Assembly (NCBI RefSeq): GCF_024713945.1
Contig: NC_134680.1
Coordinates: forward strand, 3,992,001 to 4,056,000
Length of the DNA: 64,000 bases
Reading direction: 5' to 3'
Origin: Dermatophagoides farinae
Taxonomy: Eukaryota > Arthropoda > Arachnida > Sarcoptiformes > Pyroglyphidae
Part shown: positions 51,227 to 62,287 of the stretch, piece after piece
How the letters are laid out: each line of letters opens with the position of its first letter
Position numbering within the stretch: position 1 is the stretch's first letter
Notes under the pieces: generated by a model
Databases searched by the model: none
What the model was told of the DNA's origin: nothing
The model's input: only the letters and a program-made list of their open reading frames with translations
Program-made: the position numbers and the translations under genes

Positions 51227-52648
51227 ATGGATCGATTTATTCTACAATTCATTTTGTTCAATTTCATATTCATTATGGCAATAGATAACACAAATTCGAA
51301 CAATGATGATGATCATTTATTCATTTGGAAAACCGATCCATCCATTTATAATCGTTGGCTACCTCCAGATAATATTAATAATCAGCCAATTAATGTCAAT
51401 ATCAGTATATTTTTATTCGGTGTTGCCAATATTTATGAATCAAATAATGTAATGTTCTCATCATTTCATTTGTTTTTTTATTCAATTGTTTTTTTTCTAA
51501 ATAAATTTCAGGAATTTCATTTAGATTTACTATTACGAACATCCTGGCTGGATAAACGTATTAACATGTTAAATCAATCAATTTCACAACGACAACAAAA
51601 TCATACAACAACAACAAAATCAGTAATACAAGGTGGTGTATGGCATCTGAATCGTATTTGGTTGCCACCAATTTTCATTGTTAATGCAAAACAACCGAAT
51701 GTATTCAACAATCGAGATGAACATCCCGTTCTTGTGAGAATTTCGCAAACAAATGGATTAATATTGCTTAGTAAACGGATGAGCCTTTGTGGATTAAATC
51801 AATTAAATTTTCATCTATATCCATTTGATTTACAACGAATTCACTTTGAAATTGAAACTAATGAGCTTAATCTTAATGATCTTCGTTTACGATGGTCAAC
51901 AATTGACAATTATTCGTCAATTTATTTTGCACCGGATTTTCATTGGAATGGTTTTGAATTAATTGATTATCAATTAATTGAAACAAATATCACCTACACA
52001 CATACGGGCACATATTCACGATTAACAGCAATATTTTTTATACGTCGTAAATTCATGCAATCATTATTGGATGTTTACATTCCTATAGCGTTGTTTGTCA
52101 TCGTTAGTTGGGGTTCGTTTTGGATTGAAATAACTGCTGCGCCTGCACGTATTACTTTGGGTGTTACCGTAATGCTTACAATGGTTACGATGGCTCGTTC
52201 AGCAAGAGAAAAATTACCAACAATTTCTTATATTCATTCACTAGATTTATGGATATTATCCTGTATTATATTTGTATTTGCAAGTATTGTCGAATATGTT
52301 GCCGTTAATTATATTTATCATAGAAAAAAACGTTTTTGGGCAAAAAAACGTAAACATTTCGATATTATAAATCATATGATGAATAATAATGATAAGAATC
52401 CGGAATTGTCATTATCGAAAACTGATTCTATCATAAATTTCAATCATTATAATGATTGTGTGAAACGAAAAACGACAGATTACAAAAAACAATTGAAACA
52501 AATCCGTATCGATAATGGAGAAGAATTTGCATATGAAATTGATCGTCGTTCACGAATATTATTTCCCATCTGTTTTGCAATATTCAATCTAATCTATTGG
52601 ATTACATTATATGCAGCATCAATGATCGAACAAATAGCTATTGAATAA
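51227..52648 (+). CDS. Pentameric ligand-gated anion channel subunit, Cys-loop cysteines lost
   Basis: Two exons, 51227-51448 and 51512-52648, 452 codons, with an N-terminal signal-like segment. The ligand-binding domain has the WLDKRI-type loop, GGVWHLNRIWLPPIF and LYPFDLQRI. M1 is DVYIPIALFVIVSWGSFWI. M2 is PARITLGVTVMLTMVTMA, where the Pro-Ala-Arg start marks a chloride channel. M3 is LDLWILSCIIFVFASIVEY and M4 is the final LFPICFAIFNLIYWITLYA. In the family the loop before and after PFD is closed by two Cys. Here those positions hold Asn and Ile, and one Cys sits three residues earlier (SLCGLNQ). It is closest to glutamate-, histamine- or pH-gated chloride channels. The ligand is unknown. 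Confidence 0.85.
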   Translation: MDRFILQFILFNFIFIMAIDNTNSNNDDDHLFIWKTDPSIYNRWLPPDNINNQPINVNISIFLFGVANIYESNNVMFSSFHLFFYSIVFFLNKFQEFHLDLLLRTSWLDKRINMLNQSISQRQQNHTTTTKSVIQGGVWHLNRIWLPPIFIVNAKQPNVFNNRDEHPVLVRISQTNGLILLSKRMSLCGLNQLNFHLYPFDLQRIHFEIETNELNLNDLRLRWSTIDNYSSIYFAPDFHWNGFELIDYQLIETNITYTHTGTYSRLTAIFFIRRKFMQSLLDVYIPIALFVIVSWGSFWIEITAAPARITLGVTVMLTMVTMARSAREKLPTISYIHSLDLWILSCIIFVFASIVEYVAVNYIYHRKKRFWAKKRKHFDIINHMMNNNDKNPELSLSKTDSIINFNHYNDCVKRKTTDYKKQLKQIRIDNGEEFAYEIDRRSRILFPICFAIFNLIYWITLYAASMIEQIAIE

Positions 52649-53159
52649 TGTGATTGATTGATTATTAAGAATTTAGAATATTTATATCAAATTGGTACCT
52701 TTATTCAGTGAATATATAATGATTTAAAACAATTATGAAAGATGATGAAAGATTGTTTTATTGAAAAAGACATCTATTAAAATCTATTGAATCTAATCAT
52801 GACTACAATTGCCATAATTGTTAAAATAAATAAAGTTCAATTCGATTGATTGAATAGCATAGGATTTGCACTTGATACAATTTTCAATCAACAACAATCA
52901 AATATATTCAATGTTATCACATCAAATGAGCCAATTTGATGTATACAACAATGTTGTACTTAAAGTTTAACACTAAAACAGTGCTGATATGATAGTTGTA
53001 AATTTTTTTTCTGGTGTGATAAAAATATACTGGTAAACAAAATGAAACAAGAAGCAAATTGATTGTAAATTAACATATAAATGAGAGGATTTAATTTTAT
53101 TCTACATTATTAGTGTGTCGCCGTTGCCGTCGATCATCAATTGACATTCAGAAAAGAAA
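52649..53159. other. Spacer before the P450 cluster
   Basis: AT-rich intergenic DNA with AATAAA signals near 52828. It probably contains the channel 3' UTR and the promoter of the first P450. Confidence 0.55.
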
Positions 53160-54807
53160 ATGTTCGGCATACTTTATGACTATGTGATTTGGACCATCGA
53201 ATTAATCATATTTGGCGGTGTGATCGTATGGATTATCAAGTAATTTTTTTTTTATTATTTTTAGTTTTTTGGTTAATTTTTTTTTATTTTACAGCTACAT
53301 AAATCGGAAACAAAATTATTGGAATGAACATGGTGTAACTAGTATAAAGCCATTGTTTCTATTTGGTACGGATATTGAATTAGGATTCAATGATTGGCCA
53401 TCAATAACAATGCGTCGTGTACGACGTTATGGAAAATTTTTCGGTGGTTACCAATTATTGACACCAACATTGACCATTATGGATCCTGAATTAATCAAAC
53501 AGGTTTTCATTAAAGATTTTCATTGTTTCATTAATCGTGCAAAACTACGTACATATCATGAACTGTTAAATCAAAATTTATTATTTTCATTGGATAAAAA
53601 ATGGAAACGGATGCGTAGTATTGCCAGTCCATCATTTACGACCGGTAAACTTCGTGCAATGACTAAAACAATGAACGGATGTGTGGATCGATTATTTGAT
53701 CTTTTTGAAAAAATTCGTAATCAATCTAATGGTGAACTGGAAACGAAAAAAGTTATCGCAGGTTTTACAATGGATGTTATTGCAGCAGCTGGTTTCAGTA
53801 CGAATATGAATACAAATCTTGGTGAAGATGATCAATTCTTTCGTAATGGTTTGGGTTTATTTCGTTCATCAAATTTCCGCATGTTAGCTATATTTACGTT
53901 TCCGAAATTTCTGCTGAATCTGCTTAACATTCGTTTCGCATTCACAGAGGAAGCATTTGAATATTTTTGCAATCTAACTAGAGAGATTATTAAACAACGT
54001 AAAACAATGAAACAAAGACCAACAGATTTGCTACAATTGATGTTGGATGCGGAAGTCGATGAAAAAGTTGTGGATGATGATAATTTTGATAACCTTGAAG
54101 CAACGGCTGATGAACCACAAATCGATAATGATAATAAGATAAATCAATCAGTCAATAAGAAAAAACTTACTGAAAGTGAAATCATTGCCAATGCCATTTT
54201 CTTTTTGATTGCCGGTTTTGAGACAACATCCTCAACCATCGCACATTGTCTATTTCTATTAGCATGGCATCCAGAAATTCAAGAACGTCTTTATGAGGAA
54301 TTGAAGGAGAATTTGAAAGACACAGATGTCAATTCCATTGAATATTATGACAAAGTTATGTTGTATCTGCCATATTTTCAAGCTGTTGTGAAAGAAACAT
54401 TACGTCTTTATCCACCTGTAACCATATTGACAAGGATCGTTTCGGTTGATGATCATTCATTGAATGGTATACCATTAAAACGGGATACAATAATTCATAT
54501 TCCGACGCATGCTATCCATCATTGTGAAGATTATTATCCTGATCCAGAACGATTTGATCCTGAACGCTTTATGCCTGAAAATAAGGACAAACTTGTACCT
54601 TATACATATATGCCCTTTGGAATGGGCCCTAGAAATTGTATTGGAATGCGATTTGCATATCAGGAAATTCGCTTAGCATTATCGCGAATCATAATGACAT
54701 ATCGTTTTGAAACAATCTCTGGTGTTACACCAAAAGTGTTGAAATTCAGACCACGTTCACCATTGTTATCAACATTACCATTCAAATTGAAAATCATAAG
54801 GCGATAA
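53160..54807 (+). CDS. Cytochrome P450, CYP3 clan, copy 1 (intact)
   Basis: Two exons: 53160-53239 encodes the membrane anchor (VIWTIELIIFGGVIVWII) and 53295-54807 the rest, joined AA|C for 530 codons. The I-helix is AGFETTSST, the K-helix KETLRLYPP (ExxR), the PERF-type motif DPERFDPERF, and the haem loop FGMGPRNCIGMRFA with Cys near residue 475. It should be an ER-bound, haem-thiolate mono-oxygenase. CYP3-clan enzymes of mites are often involved in detoxification; the exact CYP family cannot be assigned by eye. An acidic, Asn-rich insert lies between F/G and I helices (around 270-300), shared with copy 2. The gene is a tandem paralogue of the P450 at 55.4-57.9 kb. Confidence 0.92.
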
Positions 54808-55355
54808 TCTATAAATATATACAACATTGTACAATTGTAAAAACTGTGTTGTATAAATGATAAAAAAAAAAATTTTGCCTAAAATTGATAAAAGACATGA
54901 AAATAATTAAAATCTTTTAATAATAATGATAATGATGCCTTTATTTGATGATAAAAATTGAAGAACAATTTTTACTATTAGATTTGAATGCGCCGTAATA
55001 TCTTCTATATCTACAGACACAAACATTAAAAATCATGAGACTTTTTTTTGTTGTTTGAAACTTGAAAAAAACTTTTTGAAAAATCAATCGAACAAAATAC
55101 AAATGACAACACAAATAAATAATCGACCTTCACCGACGATTATGTTTTACATATACATGTATACGACATTGTTGCAATAATGATAATGATGATGATGATG
55201 ACAGAAATCAAAATGAATACATCATAATCGTTATATTATGGCCACACCCTATATGTGATTCAAACATGTTTGTTTTTTGAGCATAATTTTTTTTTATTGA
55301 TTAATGATTAATTCACGCACAATAGTAAACAATAATAAATTCAATATATATAAAA
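54808..55355. other. Spacer between the two P450 genes
   Basis: AT-rich DNA holding the copy 1 3' UTR and the promoter of copy 2. No exon is supportable except the short start of copy 2 at 55356. Confidence 0.6.
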
Positions 55356-57881
55356 ATGATCTGGTTTTTAACCCTAGAAAGGTAACCTACGTAAAATTTA
55401 TGCTTTTTGCACTTCAAAATGTTCCAAAAAAACACTCACGATGCTAAGACAGCTGGAACCCCTTTCTATTCCTCAAGAATATATTTCTACACCTTTTGAA
55501 ATAGAAAAGATCCAGTTTTTGCCTTTTATCTGTTATCTATAAGCTCAGGCGTAAAAGCTTGTACGTAAAATTTACGTATGGTTGCCTGAATCAGCATAGA
55601 AAAATTTTAGAAAATTTTGCTGAGAGCGATAGTTTCGGAAATTTTTCCCAAAAAACGTCATTTATGAATAAAAATAATTTTAATTTTTTTCTTTTTTTAT
55701 CTTTTCACTTGTCAAAAACGTTTTTTGTCGCAATATTTTTTGAAATAAACGTATTTTCTGTTCATTTGTTTATGTTTTTCACTTTATTCAAAATTAAAAT
55801 GCTTGCAAAAAGCGTTTAACAACGACCGGATGTAAACGTTGTGGCACCGCCCCCGTGGCGAATATCAGATAAAAATTTGTCAATCATGTTTCGATACACA
55901 ATCATCGATTGATTAATCATATTTACAGGATCATTTTTCATTTTTTCTTGACGCTGTGATAATTTCAAAATTGACAATAAAAAAAAAAATTCAAAATTTA
56001 CACCATATCTTTAATTTGATATTTTTGAACTTTCCACTTTTGAAAAATGATTTTTTCTTCTTTAATATAAAATAGAGGTGTGATTCAACGAATAAACGTT
56101 AAAATTTAACATAAATAATCGGATAAATAATTTTTATAGCGGAAATAAGTTAGGCATATCAACTACGTAAAATTTACGTAGGTTACCTTTCCCGCAATAT
56201 CGATAAGGTTACCTTTCTAGGGTTAATAAGTTTAATTACAATTACTTCAACTGTATTCTATCTGTAAGTTATTATTCAAATTCATTGAATGTTTTTTTTT
56301 CTATTCGTTTATAATAATTTTTTTTCCACAAGATATGTACAACATAAACAACGTTTATGGCAACGATTAGGAATACCTGGACCGAAACCAATATTTTTAC
56401 TTGGTACGGATCATGAATTAGGAAGACAATCATGGCCAAAATTAACATTGGAACGTTATCGACAATATGGAAAAATATTTGGATCATTTCAATTGCTCAC
56501 ACCGATATTAACGATTCATGAACCAGAGTTGATTCAACAAGTATTTATAAAAGATTTTCGTAATTATGCAAATCGTATGGAATTACGTACCTATCATAAA
56601 TATTTCAATGAAAATCTATTCTTTACCGATATTGATAAATGGAAACGTATGCGTGCAATAATAAGTCCATCGTTTACTACTGGCAAAATTCGTTCAACCA
56701 TACCAATGATGAATCAATGTATTGATCAATTATTCGAGCATTTTGAACGAAACATTCAACAATCAAATGGTCATCTCAATGTACGTAAATTTATTATGGG
56801 TCTTACGATGGATGTAATTGCTGCCACTGGTTTTAGTACGGCAATCAATTCAAATGATTCGACAAATGTTCAAGATTCGTTTGTCGAAATGGGTATGGCA
56901 TTATTTCGACAAAATATTTTTCAAACGATTCTTGCAATTACAATGCCAAAATTTTTACTTCGATTACTACGAATTCGTTTATTTTTCAATGAAAAACCAT
57001 ATAATTATTTCTGTAATCTTGTAATACGTTTGATACAACAACGAAAACATGATAATGATCAAAAATCAGCCGATATATTACAGCTGATACTTGATGCTGA
57101 AGTTGACGACGATGTCATCAATGATGATAATCTTGATAATCTTATTATCACGATGAACAATGAAAGTAACCAGCAGTCGATAATAAATGAAAATAAGGAA
57201 AAAACAAAAAATTTACGTTCTACTTTGGCGAAAGGAAAATTGACTGAAACTGAAGTGATTGCCAATAGTGTTCTATTATTGATTGCTGGTTTCGAAACAA
57301 CGTCATCGATTATAGTCCATTGTCTTTTTGAAATGGCATGGAATCCAACCATTCAACAACGTTGCTATGAAGAATTACAAGCCAAACTCGATGGATTAGA
57401 TTATAATTCACATGAATATTTTGATATAATCATGCACAAATTACCATATTTTGAATCAATCATAAAGGAAACGTTACGAAAATATCCTCCATGCTCAATA
57501 ATTCCAAGATCAGTATCGGTAGATCATTGTCAATTGAATGGTATTCCATTACAAAAAAATACGATTATTCATTTACCAACACATGCCGTACATCATTGTG
57601 AAGATTATTATCCAGAACCGGAAAAATTTCTACCTGAACGTTTTATGCCAGAAAATCGTCATAATCTTGTACCATATACTTATTTTCCATTTGGTCTTGG
57701 CCCTAGAAATTGTGTTGGCATGCGTTTCGCTTATCAAGAATTACATTATTGTCTATCACGTTTGTTATTGAATTATCATTTCGAAACATTACCTGAAACA
57801 CCATCGATGTTGACATTCGTAAAAGGAACGCCAATAATGCAATCATTACCATTTGATTTGAGAATAACTAAACGTTGTTGA
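55356..57881 (+). CDS. Cytochrome P450, CYP3 clan, copy 2, first exon split by a MITE
   Basis: Exon 2 (56333-57881) is intact. It has WQRLGIPGPKP, AGFETTSS, KETLRKYPP and the haem loop FGLGPRNCVGMRFA (Cys near 478 of a 533-residue product). Exon 1 is 55356-55371 plus 56227-56263, separated by an 851-bp piggyBac-type element and its TTAA. Leaving out the element and one TTAA gives MIWFLISLITITSTVFYL, a standard P450 anchor, ending at GTAAGT in the same phase 2 as copy 1 exon 1. It continues as YVQHKQ in exon 2. With the element present, translation from 55356 stops after nine codons. An ATG at 56289 is inside the intron and would give no anchor. The gene is probably inactive in this allele. 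Confidence 0.88.
55372..56222. mobile_element. piggyBac-family MITE, 851 bp, TTAA-flanked
   Basis: The left end CCCTAGAAAGGTAACC is the reverse complement, base for base over 16 nt, of the right end. TTAA lies directly outside on both sides (55368-55371 and 56223-56226), the specific target of piggyBac transposases. The motif ACGTAAAATTTACGT, palindromic, occurs inside at 55562 and near the right end at 56164, with a variant near the left end. The right end repeats GGTTACCTTTC twice (56181 and 56208), an asymmetric subterminal arrangement. The longest frame inside (55559-55819) has no transposase motif, so the element is non-autonomous. Confidence 0.93.
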
Positions 57882-58407
57882 ATCGGCCAATAATAAAATG
57901 CCAGATATGTAAAAAATTTAAAAATAAAACTCGAACAAACATTTATGACCAACATTCCAATCATACGTGGCAAGATTTTAGTCGTTAAAATCGATAAAAA
58001 CCAGCCAATTATATGTGTGTGTGTTTCAAGATTCCACAAAAAAGATACAATTTCATCAGCTGCAATTTATTCATTCATTTATATATCATTGAGATAAATG
58101 TCATATTTTATCCACAATGAATAATTTGTAATTATTATAATTATTGTGGACAAAATAAAAGCCTCTCTTTTTTGTACAATCATCAATATTGTTATTCATC
58201 GTAATAATAATAATTATTATTACAATCAAAGATGTACAATGATAACAGAACAGAAAAAAATTTTGTACATAGATCGATCGAATTAAACAATCAATCAATC
58301 GATAATAATCGTGTGGTGATATCAAATAATAATAATAATAATCGATTTTAATAAATTCGGAAAAAATTATTCATTATGATAATGAATTTTCAGAGTGGAG
58401 ATAAGAA
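57882..58407. other. Convergent 3' spacer between P450 copy 2 and IR-like gene 1
   Basis: AT-rich DNA with AATAAA signals near 57892 and 57922. Contains the 3' UTRs of both genes. Nothing else is seen. Confidence 0.55.
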
Positions 58408-60008
58408 TCATAATAAATTCGTAAACGAAATTTTAAATGTGTGAATAATTTTTTTGCATAACAACAAACGTTTATAAATGAAAATCTCCATGAAAAATAT
58501 GATGGCATTAATGAACATACACCATAAATAAAAATAAAATATCATATTTAATTCTATGAATGATAATGATGATGATGATAATAATAAATTTTTCATGTGA
58601 TGAGGATTTCTGTTTGATTGAATTTTATTGTCATCATCACCATTGTAATCATAGTCATTGTATATGTCAATGAATGAATCAATCGATTCACTAGGATCTC
58701 GAACACGTGATAATTCTTGATTCATCCATCGTTGTAGTAAACCAGCTGCCTGTAGATGTATTATTCTGAAAGCAGATAAAAATATTTTAATTTAATTTCT
58801 ATGGTTTTAATTTAGATTTACACATACAAATCATTGAATGGTTGATGATCATATTCAAATGATAATCGAACCGGTATTGAAACCAAAATTGGATAGAATG
58901 AATCATCACCATCTGGTGGTATATATATAGAGCCATCTCCCAATAGGAAACGAAAATATTGTAGTGTTTCACGGGCTGTAATCATGGCAAATTTTCGATC
59001 ATCACCATTCATCATCGATTGTGATGCAATTATTCGTAATTCTTGTTCCATATCCTCTATCAGCCTAGAATTACGCCATATCGTTTGGAATACATCAAGT
59101 TTAGAATACTGAAAATCAAAGAACAAAATTTGATTAACCAATATGTGATCTATGAATTGTGTACCAGAAACTTACGTTGAAAACACGAACAAAACTTGTG
59201 TTGTTTAGAATTAATGGGATAATATTTTGTGAGTGACATTGTTCGGCAAACTGATGTACGGTCGTAATGCCATTATGAATCGGTATGGCCAAAATTGATG
59301 AAATACAACCACCATAAAATATGGTCAATATTAATGCCGAAAATGTCCAGAAAATTACACATATTTTAATTGATGTATCGAGATAACGTAGCCAATAATA
59401 TGGTTGTCGAAACAATAGGCTTAGATTGATCCATAATAAATTCAAATCGATCGAGGATCGATATTGTTGTGAATTTAAACCGTTTTGATGATGTACTATT
59501 CGTATTGGTATTAATATACGGATTTTAAATTTATTCAAAATAATAAACACGATGAATACGGTGATTAATAGGAACCATACTTGATAAGAAAATGGTTTTA
59601 ATAATAAATTGAAACCATTATGATTTCGTTCTGGCCATCTCATACCAAACGTTACATAATCCATCCAATGTGAGAAGAAAAAATTCATTCGTAAATGTCG
59701 ATCATATGTCATCATTATACCACCGATGTTAAAATCCGTTTCTTTATAATGTAACATTCGAAACATTTCCGATATATTATCACAACGAATATATTGAACA
59801 GAAAAATTAAAATATTCAGCCATCGTATCGATTATATCCGGTTCAAGACCAATTATTGGTGATATTGAACCACGTTTCGATGTGTATGGTGGATCCTTTT
59901 TAGGAGATTAAAAACTTTATAAATTCAAATTCAAATTTAAATTTTTTCATATATGCTTACATCAAAAAATCCAATCTTAATTATTTGTCGTTGTAGATTT
60001 AATCGCAT
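58408..60008 (-). CDS. Divergent ionotropic receptor-like protein 1
   Basis: Four exons, 60008-59961, 59895-59176, 59108-58828 and 58765-58408, give 468 codons. The order is iGluR-like: S1 lobe from IIKIGFFD-DPPYT through GLEPDIIDTMAEYFNF and GGIMMTYDRHLRMNFFFS, then M1 (YQVWFLLITVFIVFIIL), pore loop region with LLWINLSLLFRQP, M3 (FWTFSALILTIFYGGCISS), S2 lobe with LVSIPVRLSF, and M4 (FYFYLWCMFINAIIFFMEI). In arthropods such receptors are cation channels for chemo-, thermo- or hygrosensing. The glutamate-binding Arg of S1 is not evident. The product begins directly at S1, without signal peptide or amino-terminal domain. It is the downstream member of a tandem triplet. Confidence 0.85.
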
Positions 60009-60323
60009 TTTATCGATTATGATGTTGTTTATAGAATTCAAAAAACCGAATGAAAAAAGAGAATATTTTCTTAAGAAAAAAAAATGAAAATGGTTTCATT
60101 TTTTTGCTACCATAATATGTTGTCGAACACAAAATGAAAAAGGGGTCGATTCCCATTAATTCCCATTAATTACATTCTCATACACACACACACACATAAA
60201 TGAGAAATCGAAATAATATAATTATTATCGATCTTCATAAACACGATCCAGAAAAATTGATTGTTTTTTTCTTTGCTTTTGTTTTTGGTGAAATAGGAAC
60301 ATTTATTGTTTTTTTTTCACATA
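60009..60323. other. Spacer between IR-like genes 1 and 2
   Basis: Promoter-side DNA of gene 1 with a CA run near 60183-60195. It shares a GAATTCTA...ATAATCGATAA stretch with the region just upstream of gene 2, probably a conserved 5' leader. Confidence 0.55.
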
Positions 60324-61938
60324 TTAATCAACTAAATTTCTGTGTTTTATAATGTGAATGAATTTCGAACAAAAATGTTTATACGTTAGAATCTCTGTAA
60401 AGAATATGATGATAGCGATTATTATGCACCATAAATAAAAATAGCAAATCATATTTAATTCTATGGATGATAATGATGATGATGATAAAAAATTTGTCAT
60501 GTGATAAGGATTTCTGTTTGATTGAATTTTATCGCCATCATCACCATTGTTATCATAATCATTGTATATATCAATGAATGAATCGATCGATTCATCGAGA
60601 TATTGAACACGTATTAATTGTCGATTCCTCCATCGTTCCAGTAAACCAGCTGCCTGTAGATGTATTATTCTGAGAACAAATAAAAAAACATTTAGTTTCT
60701 ATGGTTTTAATTTAGTTTTACACATACAAATCATTGAATGGTTGATGATCATATTCAAATGATAATCGTACCGGTATTGAAACCAAAATTGGATAGAATG
60801 TTGAATCATCACCATCTGGTGGCGTATATATAGAACCATCGCCAAATAGGAAACGAAAATATCGTAATGTTTCACGGGCTGTAATCATGGCAAATTTTCG
60901 ATCATCACCATTCATCATCGATTGTGATGCAATTATCCGTAACTCCTTTTCTGTATCGTTAATCAGCCGAGAATTACGCCATATCGTTTGAAATACATCA
61001 ATTTTGGAATGCTAAACAATAAAAAAAAATCGATCAACCAATTTTTCAAATTATGATTTAATATTAATAAAATACATACGGAAAAAACATTAGCCCAACT
61101 TGTGTTATTACGAATTAATGGGATAATATTTTGTGATTCACATTGTTCGGCAAATTGATGTACGGTCGTGATGCCGTCATGAATCGGTATGGCCAAAATT
61201 GATGAAATAAAACCACTATAAAATGTGGTCAATATTAATGCCGAAAATGTCCAGAAAATTACACATATTTTAATTGATGTATCAAGATAACGTAGCCAAT
61301 GATATGGTTGTCGAAACAATAGGCTTAGATTGATCCATAATAAATTCAATTCAATTGATGATCGATATTGTTGTGAATTGAAACGGTTTCGATGCTGTAC
61401 TATTCGTATTGGTATTATGATACGGATTTTAAATTTATTCAAAATAATAAACACGATGAATACAACGATGAATAGGAACCAAACTTGATAGGAGAATGGT
61501 TTCAATAATAATGTAAAACTAGTAGAATTTTTCATTGACCATCGTGTACCGAACGTAATATAATCCATCCAATGTGTGAAGAAAAAATTCATTCGTAAAT
61601 GTTGATGATATGTCATCATTAAACCGCCAATTTCGAAATCAATCACTTTATCCATTAACATTTGATTCATTATCGATCGATTATGACAATGAATATAATG
61701 AACAGAAAAATTAAAATATTCAGCCATTGTATCAATTATATCCGGCTCGAGACCAATTACCGGTGATGTTGAATCACGAATCGGATTCGCTGATGTATAT
61801 GGTGGATGATCCTGTTTTGTATCAAAAGGTAATACAAAACCAAAAAAAAATAAGAATAAAATAGATTTCAAACATATCGATTAAACTTACATTGAAAAAT
61901 CCAATTTTTATCATTTTTCCTTGTAAATTTAATCGCAT
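60324..61938 (-). CDS. Divergent ionotropic receptor-like protein 2
   Basis: Same plan as the gene at 58.4-60.0 kb and clearly its recent paralogue: exons 61938-61891, 61811-61080, 61011-60728 and 60669-60324, 469 codons, identical splice phases. S1 starts MIKIGFFN-DHPPYTS and has GLEPDIIDTMAEYFNF and GGLMMTYHQHLRMNFFF. M1 reads YQVWFLFIVVFIVFIIL, M3 reads FWTFSALILTTFYSGFISS, and the S2 segment LVSIPVRLSF is the same as in gene 1. The C-tail differs most. The two copies are very similar in exons 2 and 3, with few replacements, which suggests recent duplication or gene conversion. The first ATG after an upstream in-frame stop is at 61938. Confidence 0.85.
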
Positions 61939-62287
61939 ATTATCGATTATGATAATGTCGTTTATATCGTTGGAATCGTAGAATTCAAATGAAAATATTT
62001 ATTCCACTGCGAATCCAATGAAAATTCATTTTTCTGATTCTTTCTCACTGGCCCTAAACTCTCTCACCACTTAATGTGAAAAACGAAAAAAAAAAAAATA
62101 AAAGGATTCAATAGTCATTAATTTCATTCTAACATTTGAATATTTTTTTCTTCTATAGACAATCAAATTGTTGATTGAGAAATCCGACCGATAATTATCG
62201 ATCATCACAATTCGAGGTGAGAATATTGCGTTTTTTCTGGAACTTTAATTTTTTTTTGTTTTGTCTTTGTTTTGGTTATTTTTCTCT
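61939..62287. other. Spacer between IR-like genes 2 and 3
   Basis: AT-rich DNA with no gene; probable promoter of gene 2 and 3' end of gene 3. Confidence 0.5.

Noticed and set aside
56289-56332. ATG at 56289 as the start of P450 copy 2
   Set aside because: The stretch is T-rich, lies between a consensus donor (56264) and an acceptor (AG before 56333), encodes no proper anchor, and differs from the two-exon structure of the sister gene.
61939-62010. Extending IR-like gene 2 upstream of the MRLNL start
   Set aside because: The frame is open for a few more codons but has no ATG before a stop, and no acceptor fits. The matching region of gene 1 is not in the same frame.
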